A stretch of 64,000 nucleotides of DNA from an uncultured Halomicronema sp. (GTDB lineage: Bacteria > Cyanobacteriota > Cyanobacteriia > Phormidesmidales > Phormidesmidaceae): NCBI GenBank assembly GCA_937899725.1, contig CALCCA010000113.1, forward strand, positions 1 through 64,000, written 5' to 3'. Each line of letters starts with the position of its first letter. Positions within the stretch are counted from its first letter, which is position 1. This document shows positions 47,510 to 55,556 of the stretch, one piece after another. The translations under genes and the position numbers were made by a program. Under the pieces are notes generated by a model, which was not told the DNA's origin, ran no database searches, and worked only from the letters and a program-made list of their open reading frames with translations.

Positions 47510-47528
47510 AGCTCAACATTCTTAAGTC

Positions 47529-47563
47529 TTCTGGCTCAGATGTCTGTGGGCTCTGAGCCAGAA
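47529..47563 (+). terminator. Hairpin after amt
   Basis: TTCTGGCTCAGA (47529-47540) and TCTGAGCCAGAA (47552-47563) form a perfect 12-base-pair stem with an 11-base loop, 20 bases after the amt stop. No T run follows. The apparent ATG at 47540 of the next frame lies inside it, so translation of the next gene starts later. Confidence 0.6.
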
Positions 47564-47617
47564 TTACTCCACTGGGGGTGCTCTCCACCCCCTTTCATCA
47601 TCTTTGGCACACAAGTC

Positions 47618-49813
47618 ATGTTGGGACTGGGACAGCTTCAAATCAAATCCAAAGTGATGCTGGTTTTGTTGGTGGTCAGCTTAGGGTCTTCCGCTGTGAT
47701 GGGCTTTTTAGTCTGGCAGCGAGCCCGCAATATTCTGACTCAGCGAATTTTTGATCAGCTGACCAGTGTCAAAGCCGCCAAGTCGGCGGAGATCGAATCC
47801 TACTTTCAATTCATGTATAGCCAGGTGGAAACGCTGGCTGAAGATCGCATGATGGTGTCCGCCATGATGGAATTTGACCAGGCGTTTGATCAAATTAGTG
47901 ATGCCAACTTGCCGATCGCACCCGAGTGGTCACAAGCCATTGAAAGCTACTACACGGCAGAGTTCTTTCCGCGTCTCACGGACAATATTGACGGCACCCC
48001 AATTCTTGAGATTTATAATCCCGATACTGCCGTAGCGCAGTATTTGCAGTACTACTACATTGCGAATAATCCGCATTCTGTGGGGAGTAAAGACGCCTTA
48101 ACCCAGGCGAATGATGGCAGCACATATAGTACGGTGCACAGTCGCTATCACCGCATTTTACGGAATCTGATCATTAATTTTGGCTACTACGATCTCTTTC
48201 TGATTGATCACGAAACCGGCGACATCGTTTATTCCGTTTACAAGGAAACTGACTTTGCCACCAGCCTCGATACGGGTCCCTATGCCCGCAGCAACTTTGC
48301 TGAAGTGGTCAATACCGTGCAACAAAATCCCGAACCCGGAGCCGTGCAGATTATTGACTTTGCGGCCTATCGTCCTTCCTATGGCGCACCCGCTGCTTTT
48401 TTGGCGGCCCCGATTTATGACGGTGGGCAGCAGGTCGGCATTTTGGCGATGCAGCTGCCGGTCGATCGCATTAACGACGTCCTGACCGGTAATCAAAATT
48501 GGGAAAACGAAGGACTCGGGAAAACCGGCGAAGTCTATTTGGTGGGGGATGACTTCCTCATGCGATCGATTTCGCGCTTTCTGCTTGAGGACCCCACGGG
48601 CTATCGTCAAGCCCTGCAAGCCGTGGGCACCCCCGATGATGTCCTGGAAATGATTCAGCGGTTAGAGACTTCCATTTTGCTCCAATCCGTAGAAACGGCA
48701 GGGGCTCAAGCGGCGCTCCAAGGCCAATCGGGCACTCAAATTATTGATGACTACCGGGGGGTATCGGTCTTAAGCTCCTATGCCCCCTTAAATATTAAAG
48801 GGGTGAATTGGGTCATGCTCTCCGAAATGGATTTGGCCGAAGCCTATGCACCACTAACGAATCTACAGGGTTTCATTCTGATTACGGCGGTGATCTTGGT
48901 GTTTTTGGTCACGCTGATTGCGGTGGTGGCAGCCAACAGTTTGGTCAGACCGATCAGCCTGCTGGTCGAAGACTCGCGCAAGATCATTTCTGGCGAACTG
49001 GATGAAGCTGATCTACAACCCACCACCCATGACGAATTGAGTCTATTGGTAGAGGCTTTCAACGCAGTTAACCGGAGTCTGCGCGAACAGCGATCGCTCG
49101 TCGTCGCCAAGGAACGGGAAAATAAAGCCCTGTTGCTCAACGTTTTGCCGAGTACTGCGGCTGAACGCTGGGAGCGGGGAGAGACCCTCATCACCGATAC
49201 CACCCAACAGACCACGGTCTTAGTGGCCAGTTTAGAGGGCTTAACAGAACTGTCAGCCAAGCGAGCCGTGCCGGAAGTAACAGGACTCCTCACTGAATTG
49301 TTCAATAGCTTTGACGAGGCTGCTGAGAGCCTGGATGTGCTGACGCTCAACCGGATTGGTGATTTCTACTTTGCGGTGTGTGGCTTAATCGCGCCCCGGA
49401 TGGATCACACTAAGCGGGTCGTCGATTTGGGGTTGGCGATGCTGGATAGTCTGCGGCGCTTCAATCACAAATACAAACTCGACCTGAAGCTGTGCATTGG
49501 CATTGATGGGGGGGAATCCATCGCCGCCGTGATTGAAACCAAGCGCCTTAATTATCATCTCTGGGGCGAAACGCTGGCGATCGCTTATCAACTTCATCAA
49601 GTGGCGGTCAGCAATACGATTCGAGTGACAGAAGAGGTCCATGACAGCGTGCGCGATTTATACACCTTCAAACCCGCTGAAGATATTGAGGTCAACGAAG
49701 TGGGACGCCTGACTAGCTGGGTGCTTTACCGAGGAGGCAGCGGTCGTCCTAACCGGGATGACACCGTTAGCGAAGTTGAGGCCATCGTGGCTCTGGGGCC
49801 AGATCCTGCGTAA
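47618..49813 (+). CDS. Membrane sensor: dCache-like, HAMP and degenerate class III cyclase domain
   Basis: 731 residues. Membrane helix at ~12-34, large extracytoplasmic sensor domain (~35-415, dCache-like), second helix ~419-440 (FILITAVILVFLVTLIAVVA), HAMP (~441-495), then a class III nucleotide cyclase fold (~530-700, NVLPSTAAERWERGETLI onward). The catalytic residues are poor. The first metal Asp of the DIVGFT motif is replaced (VLVASLEGLT), the second Asp is kept (RIGDFYFAV), and the usual VNLAxR is LAIAYQ, losing Asn and Arg. It is probably a pseudo-cyclase signalling by binding. The ATG at 47618 is chosen because the earlier one is in the amt hairpin. Confidence 0.85.
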   Translation: MLGLGQLQIKSKVMLVLLVVSLGSSAVMGFLVWQRARNILTQRIFDQLTSVKAAKSAEIESYFQFMYSQVETLAEDRMMVSAMMEFDQAFDQISDANLPIAPEWSQAIESYYTAEFFPRLTDNIDGTPILEIYNPDTAVAQYLQYYYIANNPHSVGSKDALTQANDGSTYSTVHSRYHRILRNLIINFGYYDLFLIDHETGDIVYSVYKETDFATSLDTGPYARSNFAEVVNTVQQNPEPGAVQIIDFAAYRPSYGAPAAFLAAPIYDGGQQVGILAMQLPVDRINDVLTGNQNWENEGLGKTGEVYLVGDDFLMRSISRFLLEDPTGYRQALQAVGTPDDVLEMIQRLETSILLQSVETAGAQAALQGQSGTQIIDDYRGVSVLSSYAPLNIKGVNWVMLSEMDLAEAYAPLTNLQGFILITAVILVFLVTLIAVVAANSLVRPISLLVEDSRKIISGELDEADLQPTTHDELSLLVEAFNAVNRSLREQRSLVVAKERENKALLLNVLPSTAAERWERGETLITDTTQQTTVLVASLEGLTELSAKRAVPEVTGLLTELFNSFDEAAESLDVLTLNRIGDFYFAVCGLIAPRMDHTKRVVDLGLAMLDSLRRFNHKYKLDLKLCIGIDGGESIAAVIETKRLNYHLWGETLAIAYQLHQVAVSNTIRVTEEVHDSVRDLYTFKPAEDIEVNEVGRLTSWVLYRGGSGRPNRDDTVSEVEAIVALGPDPA

Positions 49814-49878
49814 CTTTTTACCCATTCCAGGTTACTTCCCAGTGTTATCCCCATTCTCTAAATCACGACTACAGATCC

Positions 49879-49904
49879 TATAGCAAGCCGCAGTTTGATC
49901 AGGT
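49879..49904 (+). repeat. 26-base dispersed repeat, copy 1
   Basis: Identical, in inverted orientation, to 55319-55344 (core TATAGCAAGCCGCAGTTTGA). The flanking bases also resemble each other, so it is a copy of a dispersed intergenic repeat. The two copies bracket the MscS, glutaminase, ParA remnant and IS. Confidence 0.7.
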
Positions 49905-50072
49905 CACCTCAAATGCCTGAAAGCACCATCAAATAGGCTTTTCAATTCTGACTTCCGACTTCTGCATTCCGCCTTCTGCTATAGCCCCCTGCCCCCGCAC
50001 TCCATCTGTAGCTCTAGTAATGAGAAACGCTACTATTTCCCACCGCGTTACGACAAGGAGCCTTGATCCTTC

Positions 50073-51602
50073 ATGACTCAGACTATTTGGTTGAAAGCCC
50101 TACTCTTTGTGCTCGGTTTTCCGTTAATCACCATCATTCTGGGTGAACTGATTGATCGCCTCCAGCATCGGGGTTATAAATCCACCGCCCAACTGTTAGT
50201 GAATATTCGCCTGCTGGTGTTGCCTACCGTGGCGGTTTGGCTGCTGCTACACCAGTTTCTCGAAATCGAGCGCGACACCATCACGCTAAAGGCGATCGAA
50301 ACCGCGATTTGGGGAGCGATGATTGTCACCAGTCTGTCGCTGTTGGGGGTGCTACTTACCAGCGATTCGAGGGCGACATCCCGCAAGGTACTTCAGGTGC
50401 CGCGCCTATTTCTGCAGATTGCGCGGATTTTAATCGTCCTCAGCATTAGTTTCTATGTTTTAAGTGCCATTTGGGGCGTCGACCTCAGTAATCTAGCGGC
50501 GGCCTTGGGGGTGGGCTCTTTAGTCATTGCCTTGGCCTTACAAAATACGTTAAGCAACTTGGTATCGGGGTTTTTGCTCCTGTTCGATAGCCCCTTTCAG
50601 GTGGGCGACTGGATTCGCTTCGGCGAGATTGAAGGCCAAGTCGTGGATCTCAATTGGCGCTCCGTCCGCCTGATCACCCTCGAACAGGATCTCCTCGTGG
50701 TTCCCAACAGTGTTTTAGATCAACAAAGCATCTACAACTTCAGTCGGATCAACCCGGTTCATGCCGAACGCTACTTTGTGGGCTTTTCCTACGACGATCC
50801 CCCTAATTTTGTACGCCAAGTCCTGAAGCACGCAGCTGAAGAAACTGCTGATCTGCTGGAGAATCCGGCCCCGGACATCCGCACGATTTCCTACGACGAC
50901 TTCGCCATTACCTATGAAGTCAAATACTACATTGATGACTACGCCAACTTTGAACGTATTCGCAACGAACTGAGTACGCGGATTTTTTATGCCGCTAGAC
51001 GCAATGGCCTGACGATTCCGTTTCCCATTCGCACCTTGCATCACGTGCCGCAACGGCAGCCCAAACGAGCCGAGCACGTCCAGGAAATCAGCAACTTTTT
51101 GCGATCGCTCCCCTACTTCACGATTTTGGATCTAGATGCCATCATGACCCTGGCTGAAAGTGCGGTGTTACAGGTGTATGGCATCGGCGATCGCGTCATG
51201 GTTGAGGGCACTGCCGACGAGGGCTTTTACATCATCCGCCAGGGGAGTCTCCGGCTGTCTGTCACCGATGCCCGCCAACAGCAACGCGAGATTGCCCACC
51301 TCGCTAAAAACGACTTTTTTGGCGAAACCGCCCTGCACCCAGGGGAGCCGAGTTTGGTTACAGGTGTAGTCGAGCAAGACTTAACGGTTTTAGTGTTTGG
51401 CCATGAGGAAATCTCCACGCTGATGGCTAGTAGCGCCCGTTTTGCCAACCAGATGAACCAGTTTATTGAAGATCGTAAAACCTCGATTCGCCTGGCTCAA
51501 GAGGCTCAGCGGTACCGGCCATCGACCCGACTCACCTCGACCAATGGCCTGCCAGAGCCATCAGAAATCGCAACCCCGACCTCGACGCCTGCTTCACCGT
51601 AA
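50073..51602 (+). CDS. MscS-family channel with cyclic-nucleotide-binding-like domain
   Basis: 509 residues. Four membrane helices in the first ~150 residues end with the pore helix LVIALALQNTLSNLVSGFLL. The MscS beta domain contains GDWIRFGEIEGQVVDLNWRS and VVPNSVLDQQ. The C-terminal ~350-470 has a Crp-like cNMP-binding fold (EGTADEGFYIIRQGSLRLSV, FFGETALHPGEPSLVTGVV). The combination is that of bCNG channels of the MscS superfamily. In the phosphate-binding cassette the usual Arg is replaced (PSLVT instead of PRxAx), so cNMP binding is doubtful. The neighbour is the degenerate cyclase sensor, which suggests a functional pair. Confidence 0.9.
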   Translation: MTQTIWLKALLFVLGFPLITIILGELIDRLQHRGYKSTAQLLVNIRLLVLPTVAVWLLLHQFLEIERDTITLKAIETAIWGAMIVTSLSLLGVLLTSDSRATSRKVLQVPRLFLQIARILIVLSISFYVLSAIWGVDLSNLAAALGVGSLVIALALQNTLSNLVSGFLLLFDSPFQVGDWIRFGEIEGQVVDLNWRSVRLITLEQDLLVVPNSVLDQQSIYNFSRINPVHAERYFVGFSYDDPPNFVRQVLKHAAEETADLLENPAPDIRTISYDDFAITYEVKYYIDDYANFERIRNELSTRIFYAARRNGLTIPFPIRTLHHVPQRQPKRAEHVQEISNFLRSLPYFTILDLDAIMTLAESAVLQVYGIGDRVMVEGTADEGFYIIRQGSLRLSVTDARQQQREIAHLAKNDFFGETALHPGEPSLVTGVVEQDLTVLVFGHEEISTLMASSARFANQMNQFIEDRKTSIRLAQEAQRYRPSTRLTSTNGLPEPSEIATPTSTPASP

Positions 51603-51673
51603 ATCAGCCCTGTGTAAATCAGCCCTGTTTTGAATTTCACCTACGACGTATTCCTACCCTGTTTTTTAGTCCT

Positions 51674-53713
51674 ATGAACACCAAAAGTAAAGCCCAAGCA
51701 GACCCTAAGACTAAAGCCTCTGAGGTGTCCTCACCCAAGGAATCGCGGTCAGGGACGACCCCCTCAAAGTCGCCGTCATCCCATTCGGCAACTGCGACCC
51801 CAGAGAAAGTAACGATGGCCGCGAGTGCGGTGGATGAACAAGATTTACGCCTCTTTCAATCAGTCGATACGGACGGTAGCGGCACCATTACCCGTGAAGA
51901 GTTCTTGAATGCGTTTGTTCGGGCCGGGCTCAAACTAACCGATTTACGCTTTTCTGAAAGTCTGCAGGAATTGAGTTTTCTGTCTCCGCGTAGCGATTCG
52001 GAGATTACCCTAGCGCAGTTTCAAAAAATCATTCGGCCGAATATTCATCTCATTCGTCGCATCCTTAAGGCCCAATTGGTCATTCCTGACTTCCAGGATT
52101 TTTGTCAGGATATCGACAAGATCTACGAACAGGTAAGTGACCATACCGGGGGCACCTTAGCTGACTACATTCCTCAGCTCGCCAGAGTTGACGAACGTAA
52201 TTTTGCCGTAGCGATCTGCACCATTGATGGACAGCGCTACGCTCGCGGTAATACTCTGGAAAATTTCACGGTTCAAAGCACCAGTAAAACGATTTCCTAT
52301 TGTCTGGCTCTGGAAGAACTCGGTACCGAAGTCGCCCATCAGCATGTTGGCCGCGAACCCTCGGGTCTGGGGTTCAATGAGCTCACGCTCAACAATAAGG
52401 GACTGCCTCACAACCCCATGATCAATGCCGGGGCGATCATGTGTTGTTCCCTCATTCGCCATGATTTGGTCCATGCCGATCGCTTTGATTATGTGCTTGA
52501 TTACTGGCGTCGTCTGTCTGGGGGTGATCGCATTACGTTCAATAATGCGGTCTATCTCTCGGAGCGGGAGACGGCCCATCGCAACCGGGCCCTGAGCCAC
52601 TACATGATGGAGAAAAAAGCCTTCCCCGAGTGGGCAGATTTAGAAGAGACGCTGGAATTCTATTTTCAATGCTGTTCGATTGAATTAAATACGGATCAAA
52701 TGTCGGTGGTCGCTGCCACGATGGCGAATGGCGGTACCTGTCCGATCACTGGCGAAAAGATTTTCAAAACCAGTACTGTGCAGCACTGCCTCTCTTTGAT
52801 GTACTCCTGTGGCATGTATGACTACAGCGGTGAGTGGGCCTTCATCGTCGGTTTACCAGCCAAATCGGGCGTGTCGGGAGCCGTCCTGGTGGTGATTCCC
52901 AATGTGCTGGGGTTGTGCATTTGGTCGCCGAACCTCGATACCCAAGGCAATAGTGTGCGAGGGGTTGAATTCTGTAAGCAGCTCGTCAAAAAATTCAGCG
53001 TTCACAATTACGACAGTCTTGACTTTGAGTCGGAGAAAAAGAATCCTCGGGTCAGCCCGATTCAGCGGGAATCGGAGGAAATCACGAGTTTCATAGAGGT
53101 TGCTAGTCGTGGTGATCTCACCGCCGTCACGCAATATCAGATTCGCGGGGTGAATTTAGATGCGGGCGACTATGACAAACGCACCCCACTGCACCTCGCA
53201 GCGGCAGGCGGCCACAAAAACGTCGTCGGCTTTTTGATCGAGCACGGGGTAGATGTGAATGTCACCGATCGCTGGGGCTGTACTCCCCTCAACGATGCTC
53301 AGCAGCAGGGGCATGATGCTGTCGTCACCATGCTGCAGAAAGCTGGGGGCAAAAAAGGTCAGGAATCTTATCCACAGGCCAACATCAAACTGCCTAGTTC
53401 GGTCACGACTGACGTGACCGCGCTGATTTGGGCCGCTAGCCAGGGCAACTTGATCGCCATGTTGCCCTATATCGCTCGCGGCATTCCCATGGATGCTGCC
53501 GACTATGACGGTCGCACGGCGATTCATCTAGCCGCCTCAGAAGGACAACTGAATGTGATTGAGTTCTTGCTGGCTAATAAGGTCAACCTCAATGTGCAAG
53601 ATCGCTGGGGCTTTACCCCACTGGATGACGCGATCCGGCATCAGCATGATGCCGTCGCTGCAGCGCTTAAGGCCGCCGGTGGTCAATCAGGAACCGTTCA
53701 GCAAAGTCAGTAG
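51674..53713 (+). CDS. glsA: Glutaminase with EF-hand and ankyrin repeats
   Basis: 679 residues. The Ser/Thr/Lys-rich N-terminus is followed by an EF-hand (DTDGSGTITREE, ~residues 70-81). The serine-dependent beta-lactamase-like glutaminase domain (~165-455) has the active-site SxxK in QSTSKTISYCLALEELG, the substrate-site NPMINAGAI motif and GLPAKSGVSG. Two ankyrin pairs (~470-555 and 580-670) both contain RTPLHLAAAGG/RTAIHLAASEG and DRWG motifs. It hydrolyses glutamine to glutamate and ammonia. The architecture matches a salt-tolerant glutaminase known from Synechocystis and mirrors mammalian GLS. It lies 71 bases after the MscS channel, same strand. Confidence 0.92.
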   Translation: MNTKSKAQADPKTKASEVSSPKESRSGTTPSKSPSSHSATATPEKVTMAASAVDEQDLRLFQSVDTDGSGTITREEFLNAFVRAGLKLTDLRFSESLQELSFLSPRSDSEITLAQFQKIIRPNIHLIRRILKAQLVIPDFQDFCQDIDKIYEQVSDHTGGTLADYIPQLARVDERNFAVAICTIDGQRYARGNTLENFTVQSTSKTISYCLALEELGTEVAHQHVGREPSGLGFNELTLNNKGLPHNPMINAGAIMCCSLIRHDLVHADRFDYVLDYWRRLSGGDRITFNNAVYLSERETAHRNRALSHYMMEKKAFPEWADLEETLEFYFQCCSIELNTDQMSVVAATMANGGTCPITGEKIFKTSTVQHCLSLMYSCGMYDYSGEWAFIVGLPAKSGVSGAVLVVIPNVLGLCIWSPNLDTQGNSVRGVEFCKQLVKKFSVHNYDSLDFESEKKNPRVSPIQRESEEITSFIEVASRGDLTAVTQYQIRGVNLDAGDYDKRTPLHLAAAGGHKNVVGFLIEHGVDVNVTDRWGCTPLNDAQQQGHDAVVTMLQKAGGKKGQESYPQANIKLPSSVTTDVTALIWAASQGNLIAMLPYIARGIPMDAADYDGRTAIHLAASEGQLNVIEFLLANKVNLNVQDRWGFTPLDDAIRHQHDAVAAALKAAGGQSGTVQQSQ

Positions 53714-53858
53714 GCGACTCGATCCCTGAGTCCTCAATTCTGAGGAAGCAAGGCCTCAAAGCTATAGGGGCAGGTCGCCTGATTCGATGCCACCAGTGGA
53801 TCATGTCTAACCGCACTGCCCGACCTTTTGAACCAGTGTAATTACTCCCCGTAAAACC

Positions 53859-54115
53859 ATGCCCAAGGTCGTTTCTATCCACTCCTACCGGGGGGGGAAC
53901 GGGTAAATCCAACTTTACGGCTAATCTAGCCACCACCCTGGCCCAGCAAGGTGATCGTGTGGCGACCTCCCCCGGCATTCACAATCTGTTCAGTCTGGAG
54001 CCCGAACAGACGCATACCACCCTGAATAACTGTCTCTGGGGTGAAAGCTTCATCGAAGATGCCGCCTCTGACGTGAGTGCCGATATGGGTACTGGTGATA
54101 CAGGGCAGTCAGGTA
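53859..54115 (+). pseudogene. ParA/MinD-like ATPase, broken
   Basis: ATG at 53859 starts MPKVVSIHSYRGG. A single-base shift in a run of eight G then leads to TGKSNFTANLATTLAQQGDR, i.e. the P-loop of a ParA/MinD ATPase. After RVAT several residues (the IDTD segment) are deleted and it continues SPGIHNLFSLEPEQTHTTLN, CLWGESFIEDAA and ends. The rest is missing 65 bases before the IS. Frameshift in the P-loop, internal deletion and truncation make it non-functional. Confidence 0.75.
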
Positions 54116-54180
54116 GAATCCAAACAGTAATGATGGCTTTGTTAAGGTGTGCCTGAAGCCCTCTGATTCTTCCCCTGCCT

Positions 54181-55233
54181 CAGTAGACCTTATCGGAAAT
54201 TGAACCGATAGAATCAAGACCAGGAGCATTGATCCAGGAGATGCCATGAAAGTAACCTACGCCGAGTTGCGGAGCAAACCTCGAACCCTGTGCAGTTTAA
54301 CTGGGCTGAGGGAGTCAGAGTTTGAGGCGCTGTTGCCGAGCTTTGGCGATGCCTGGGACGACTTCATCCGAGAGACCTTTGAGCATGAAGGGCGCAAACG
54401 AGCGGTGGGAGCGGGTCGTAAAGCACACCTGAAGGGACTTGAGGACAAATTACTGTTTATCCTGATGTATTTTCGCCTCTATCCCACCCAGGAGGTGCAA
54501 GGCTTTCTCTTTAGCCTGAGCCAGGCACAAGCGAATCAATGGATTCATCGTCTCACTGGCGTGTTGAACCAAGCCCTCGGTTACGAGCGGCAACTGCCGG
54601 AGCGAGAACCGGTGAATCTGGAGACGGTGCTCCAAAACTGTCCCAGTTTAGAGTTCATGCTTGATGGTACCGAGCGCCGGATCAATCGCCCCCAAGATAA
54701 AGCGGACCGCAAGCAGTATTACAGCGGCAAGAAGAAGGCTCATACCGTTAAGAACCTGGTGATTCACGACCGTCAGGGTAAGGTGCGCTACTTGAGTGAT
54801 ACCTATGAAGGCAAGAAGCACGACAAGAAGATTGCCGAGGAGGAGGATCTACAGTTTCCCGATGGCAGCACGTTATGGCAGGATACGGGGTCTCAAGGCT
54901 TTGCCCCTGCGGGGGTGACGATTCAGCAACCGAAGAAGAAACCTCGCCAGCGCTCTCTCAGCATGATTGAGAAGATGAATAACCAAAGTATTTCCAGCAT
55001 CCGCGTGGAAGTCGAACACCACATTGGGGGTATCAAGCGGTGCCAAATTCTGGTGCAGCCGTTTCGCAATTGGCTCGACCATTTCGTCGATGACGTGATG
55101 GAAACCGCCTGCGGCTTACACAATTTCCGCTTGACTCACCGGCAAAAGCAAGGCAATGCCGCTTAGTTCTAAACACCCTCGGGAAGATGCTGACTCAAAG
55201 CAACCTCCTTCCTATTTCCGATAAAGTTTAGTG
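54181..55233 (+). mobile_element. IS5-type insertion sequence, apparently complete
   Basis: One transposase gene lies between imperfect terminal inverted repeats: CAGTAGACCTTATCGGAAAT at 54181 and CACTAAACTTTATCGGAAAT read inwards from 55233 (16 of 20 identical). Length about 1053 bases. No convincing target duplication was seen. The left terminus is identical over 31 bases to the IS end that truncates regulator 1 at positions 24-54. Confidence 0.82.
54246..55166 (+). CDS. IS5-family transposase (DDE_Tnp_4 type)
   Basis: 306 residues, intact. N-terminal HTH (LTGLRESEFEALLPSFGDAW) followed by a DDE catalytic core: Asp at ~140 in FMLDGTERRI, Asp at ~212 in LWQDTGSQGF and Glu at ~257 in RVEVEHHIGGIKR. 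The closest group is the ISL2-like branch of IS5. It likely catalyses cut-and-paste transposition of its element. Confidence 0.9.
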   Translation: MKVTYAELRSKPRTLCSLTGLRESEFEALLPSFGDAWDDFIRETFEHEGRKRAVGAGRKAHLKGLEDKLLFILMYFRLYPTQEVQGFLFSLSQAQANQWIHRLTGVLNQALGYERQLPEREPVNLETVLQNCPSLEFMLDGTERRINRPQDKADRKQYYSGKKKAHTVKNLVIHDRQGKVRYLSDTYEGKKHDKKIAEEEDLQFPDGSTLWQDTGSQGFAPAGVTIQQPKKKPRQRSLSMIEKMNNQSISSIRVEVEHHIGGIKRCQILVQPFRNWLDHFVDDVMETACGLHNFRLTHRQKQGNAA

Positions 55234-55318
55234 TCCGAGTTATACAAAATTCGGAATGTAGAGTTCGGAATTCGAAATCAAAAAGTCTGCCAGATAATGA
55301 TTGCAGCCATTTGGGATA

Positions 55319-55344
55319 ACCTGATCAAACTGCGGCTTGCTATA
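55319..55344 (-). repeat. 26-base dispersed repeat, copy 2
   Basis: Exact inverted copy of 49879-49904; see that entry. It lies between the IS and the tRNA-Gly terminator. Confidence 0.7.
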
Positions 55345-55362
55345 CCAGTGACATCAAGATCT

Positions 55363-55400
55363 TGAAGAGCCCTGAAATCAAATAATTTCAGGGCTCTTCA
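55363..55400 (-). terminator. Strong hairpin downstream of tRNA-Gly
   Basis: TGAAGAGCCCTGAAAT and ATTTCAGGGCTCTTCA form a perfect 16-base-pair stem with a 6-base loop, starting 7 bases after the tRNA 3' end on the minus strand. It is likely the tRNA transcription terminator although no T run is present. Confidence 0.65.
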
Positions 55401-55406
55401 GAAACA

Positions 55407-55478
55407 AGCGGGTGAACGGACTCGAACCGTCGACATTCAGCTTGGGAAGCTGACGTTCTACCACTGAACTACACCCGC
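55407..55478 (-). tRNA. trnG(CCC): tRNA-Gly (anticodon CCC)
   Basis: Full cloverleaf on the minus strand: acceptor GCGGGTG/CACCCGC, D arm GTTC...GAAC, anticodon stem TCAGC/GCTGA with loop TTCCCAA (anticodon CCC), T arm GACGG-TTCGAGT-CCGTT. It reads GGG glycine codons. Its 3' 49 bases are duplicated at 39395-39443. Confidence 0.93.
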
Positions 55479-55556
55479 AAAGCAGTGAATTGGGTTGAGC
55501 CGGAGAAATCCCCTAGCAACTCAACATTCACAATCTACAGCTTTTGAATTATAGGG

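Larger units (their letters stand above)
39395..55454. mobile_element. Putative tRNA-Gly-bounded genomic island, about 16 kb
   Basis: Bounded by the 49-base direct repeat of the tRNA-Gly(CCC) 3' end. The intact tRNA is at the right end with its 3' end facing the island, as expected for insertion into a tRNA gene. Contents include AAA-like ATPases, HTH protein, Amt, sensor, MscS channel, glutaminase, a ParA-like pseudogene and an IS. No intact integrase lies inside; a degraded integrase N-terminus lies just outside the left boundary. The island is therefore probably old or only the remains of an element. Confidence 0.5.

Noticed and set aside
47540-47617. Upstream ATG extending the cyclase-like sensor by 26 codons
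   Set aside because: The ATG is inside the perfect hairpin following amt and the added residues do not look like a signal or domain; ATG 47618 begins a normal membrane segment.
51603-53713. Glutaminase considered as a beta-lactamase or penicillin-binding protein
   Set aside because: The SxxK motif is shared, but the NPMINAGAI and GLPAKSGVSG motifs and the EF-hand/ankyrin layout are those of glutaminases.
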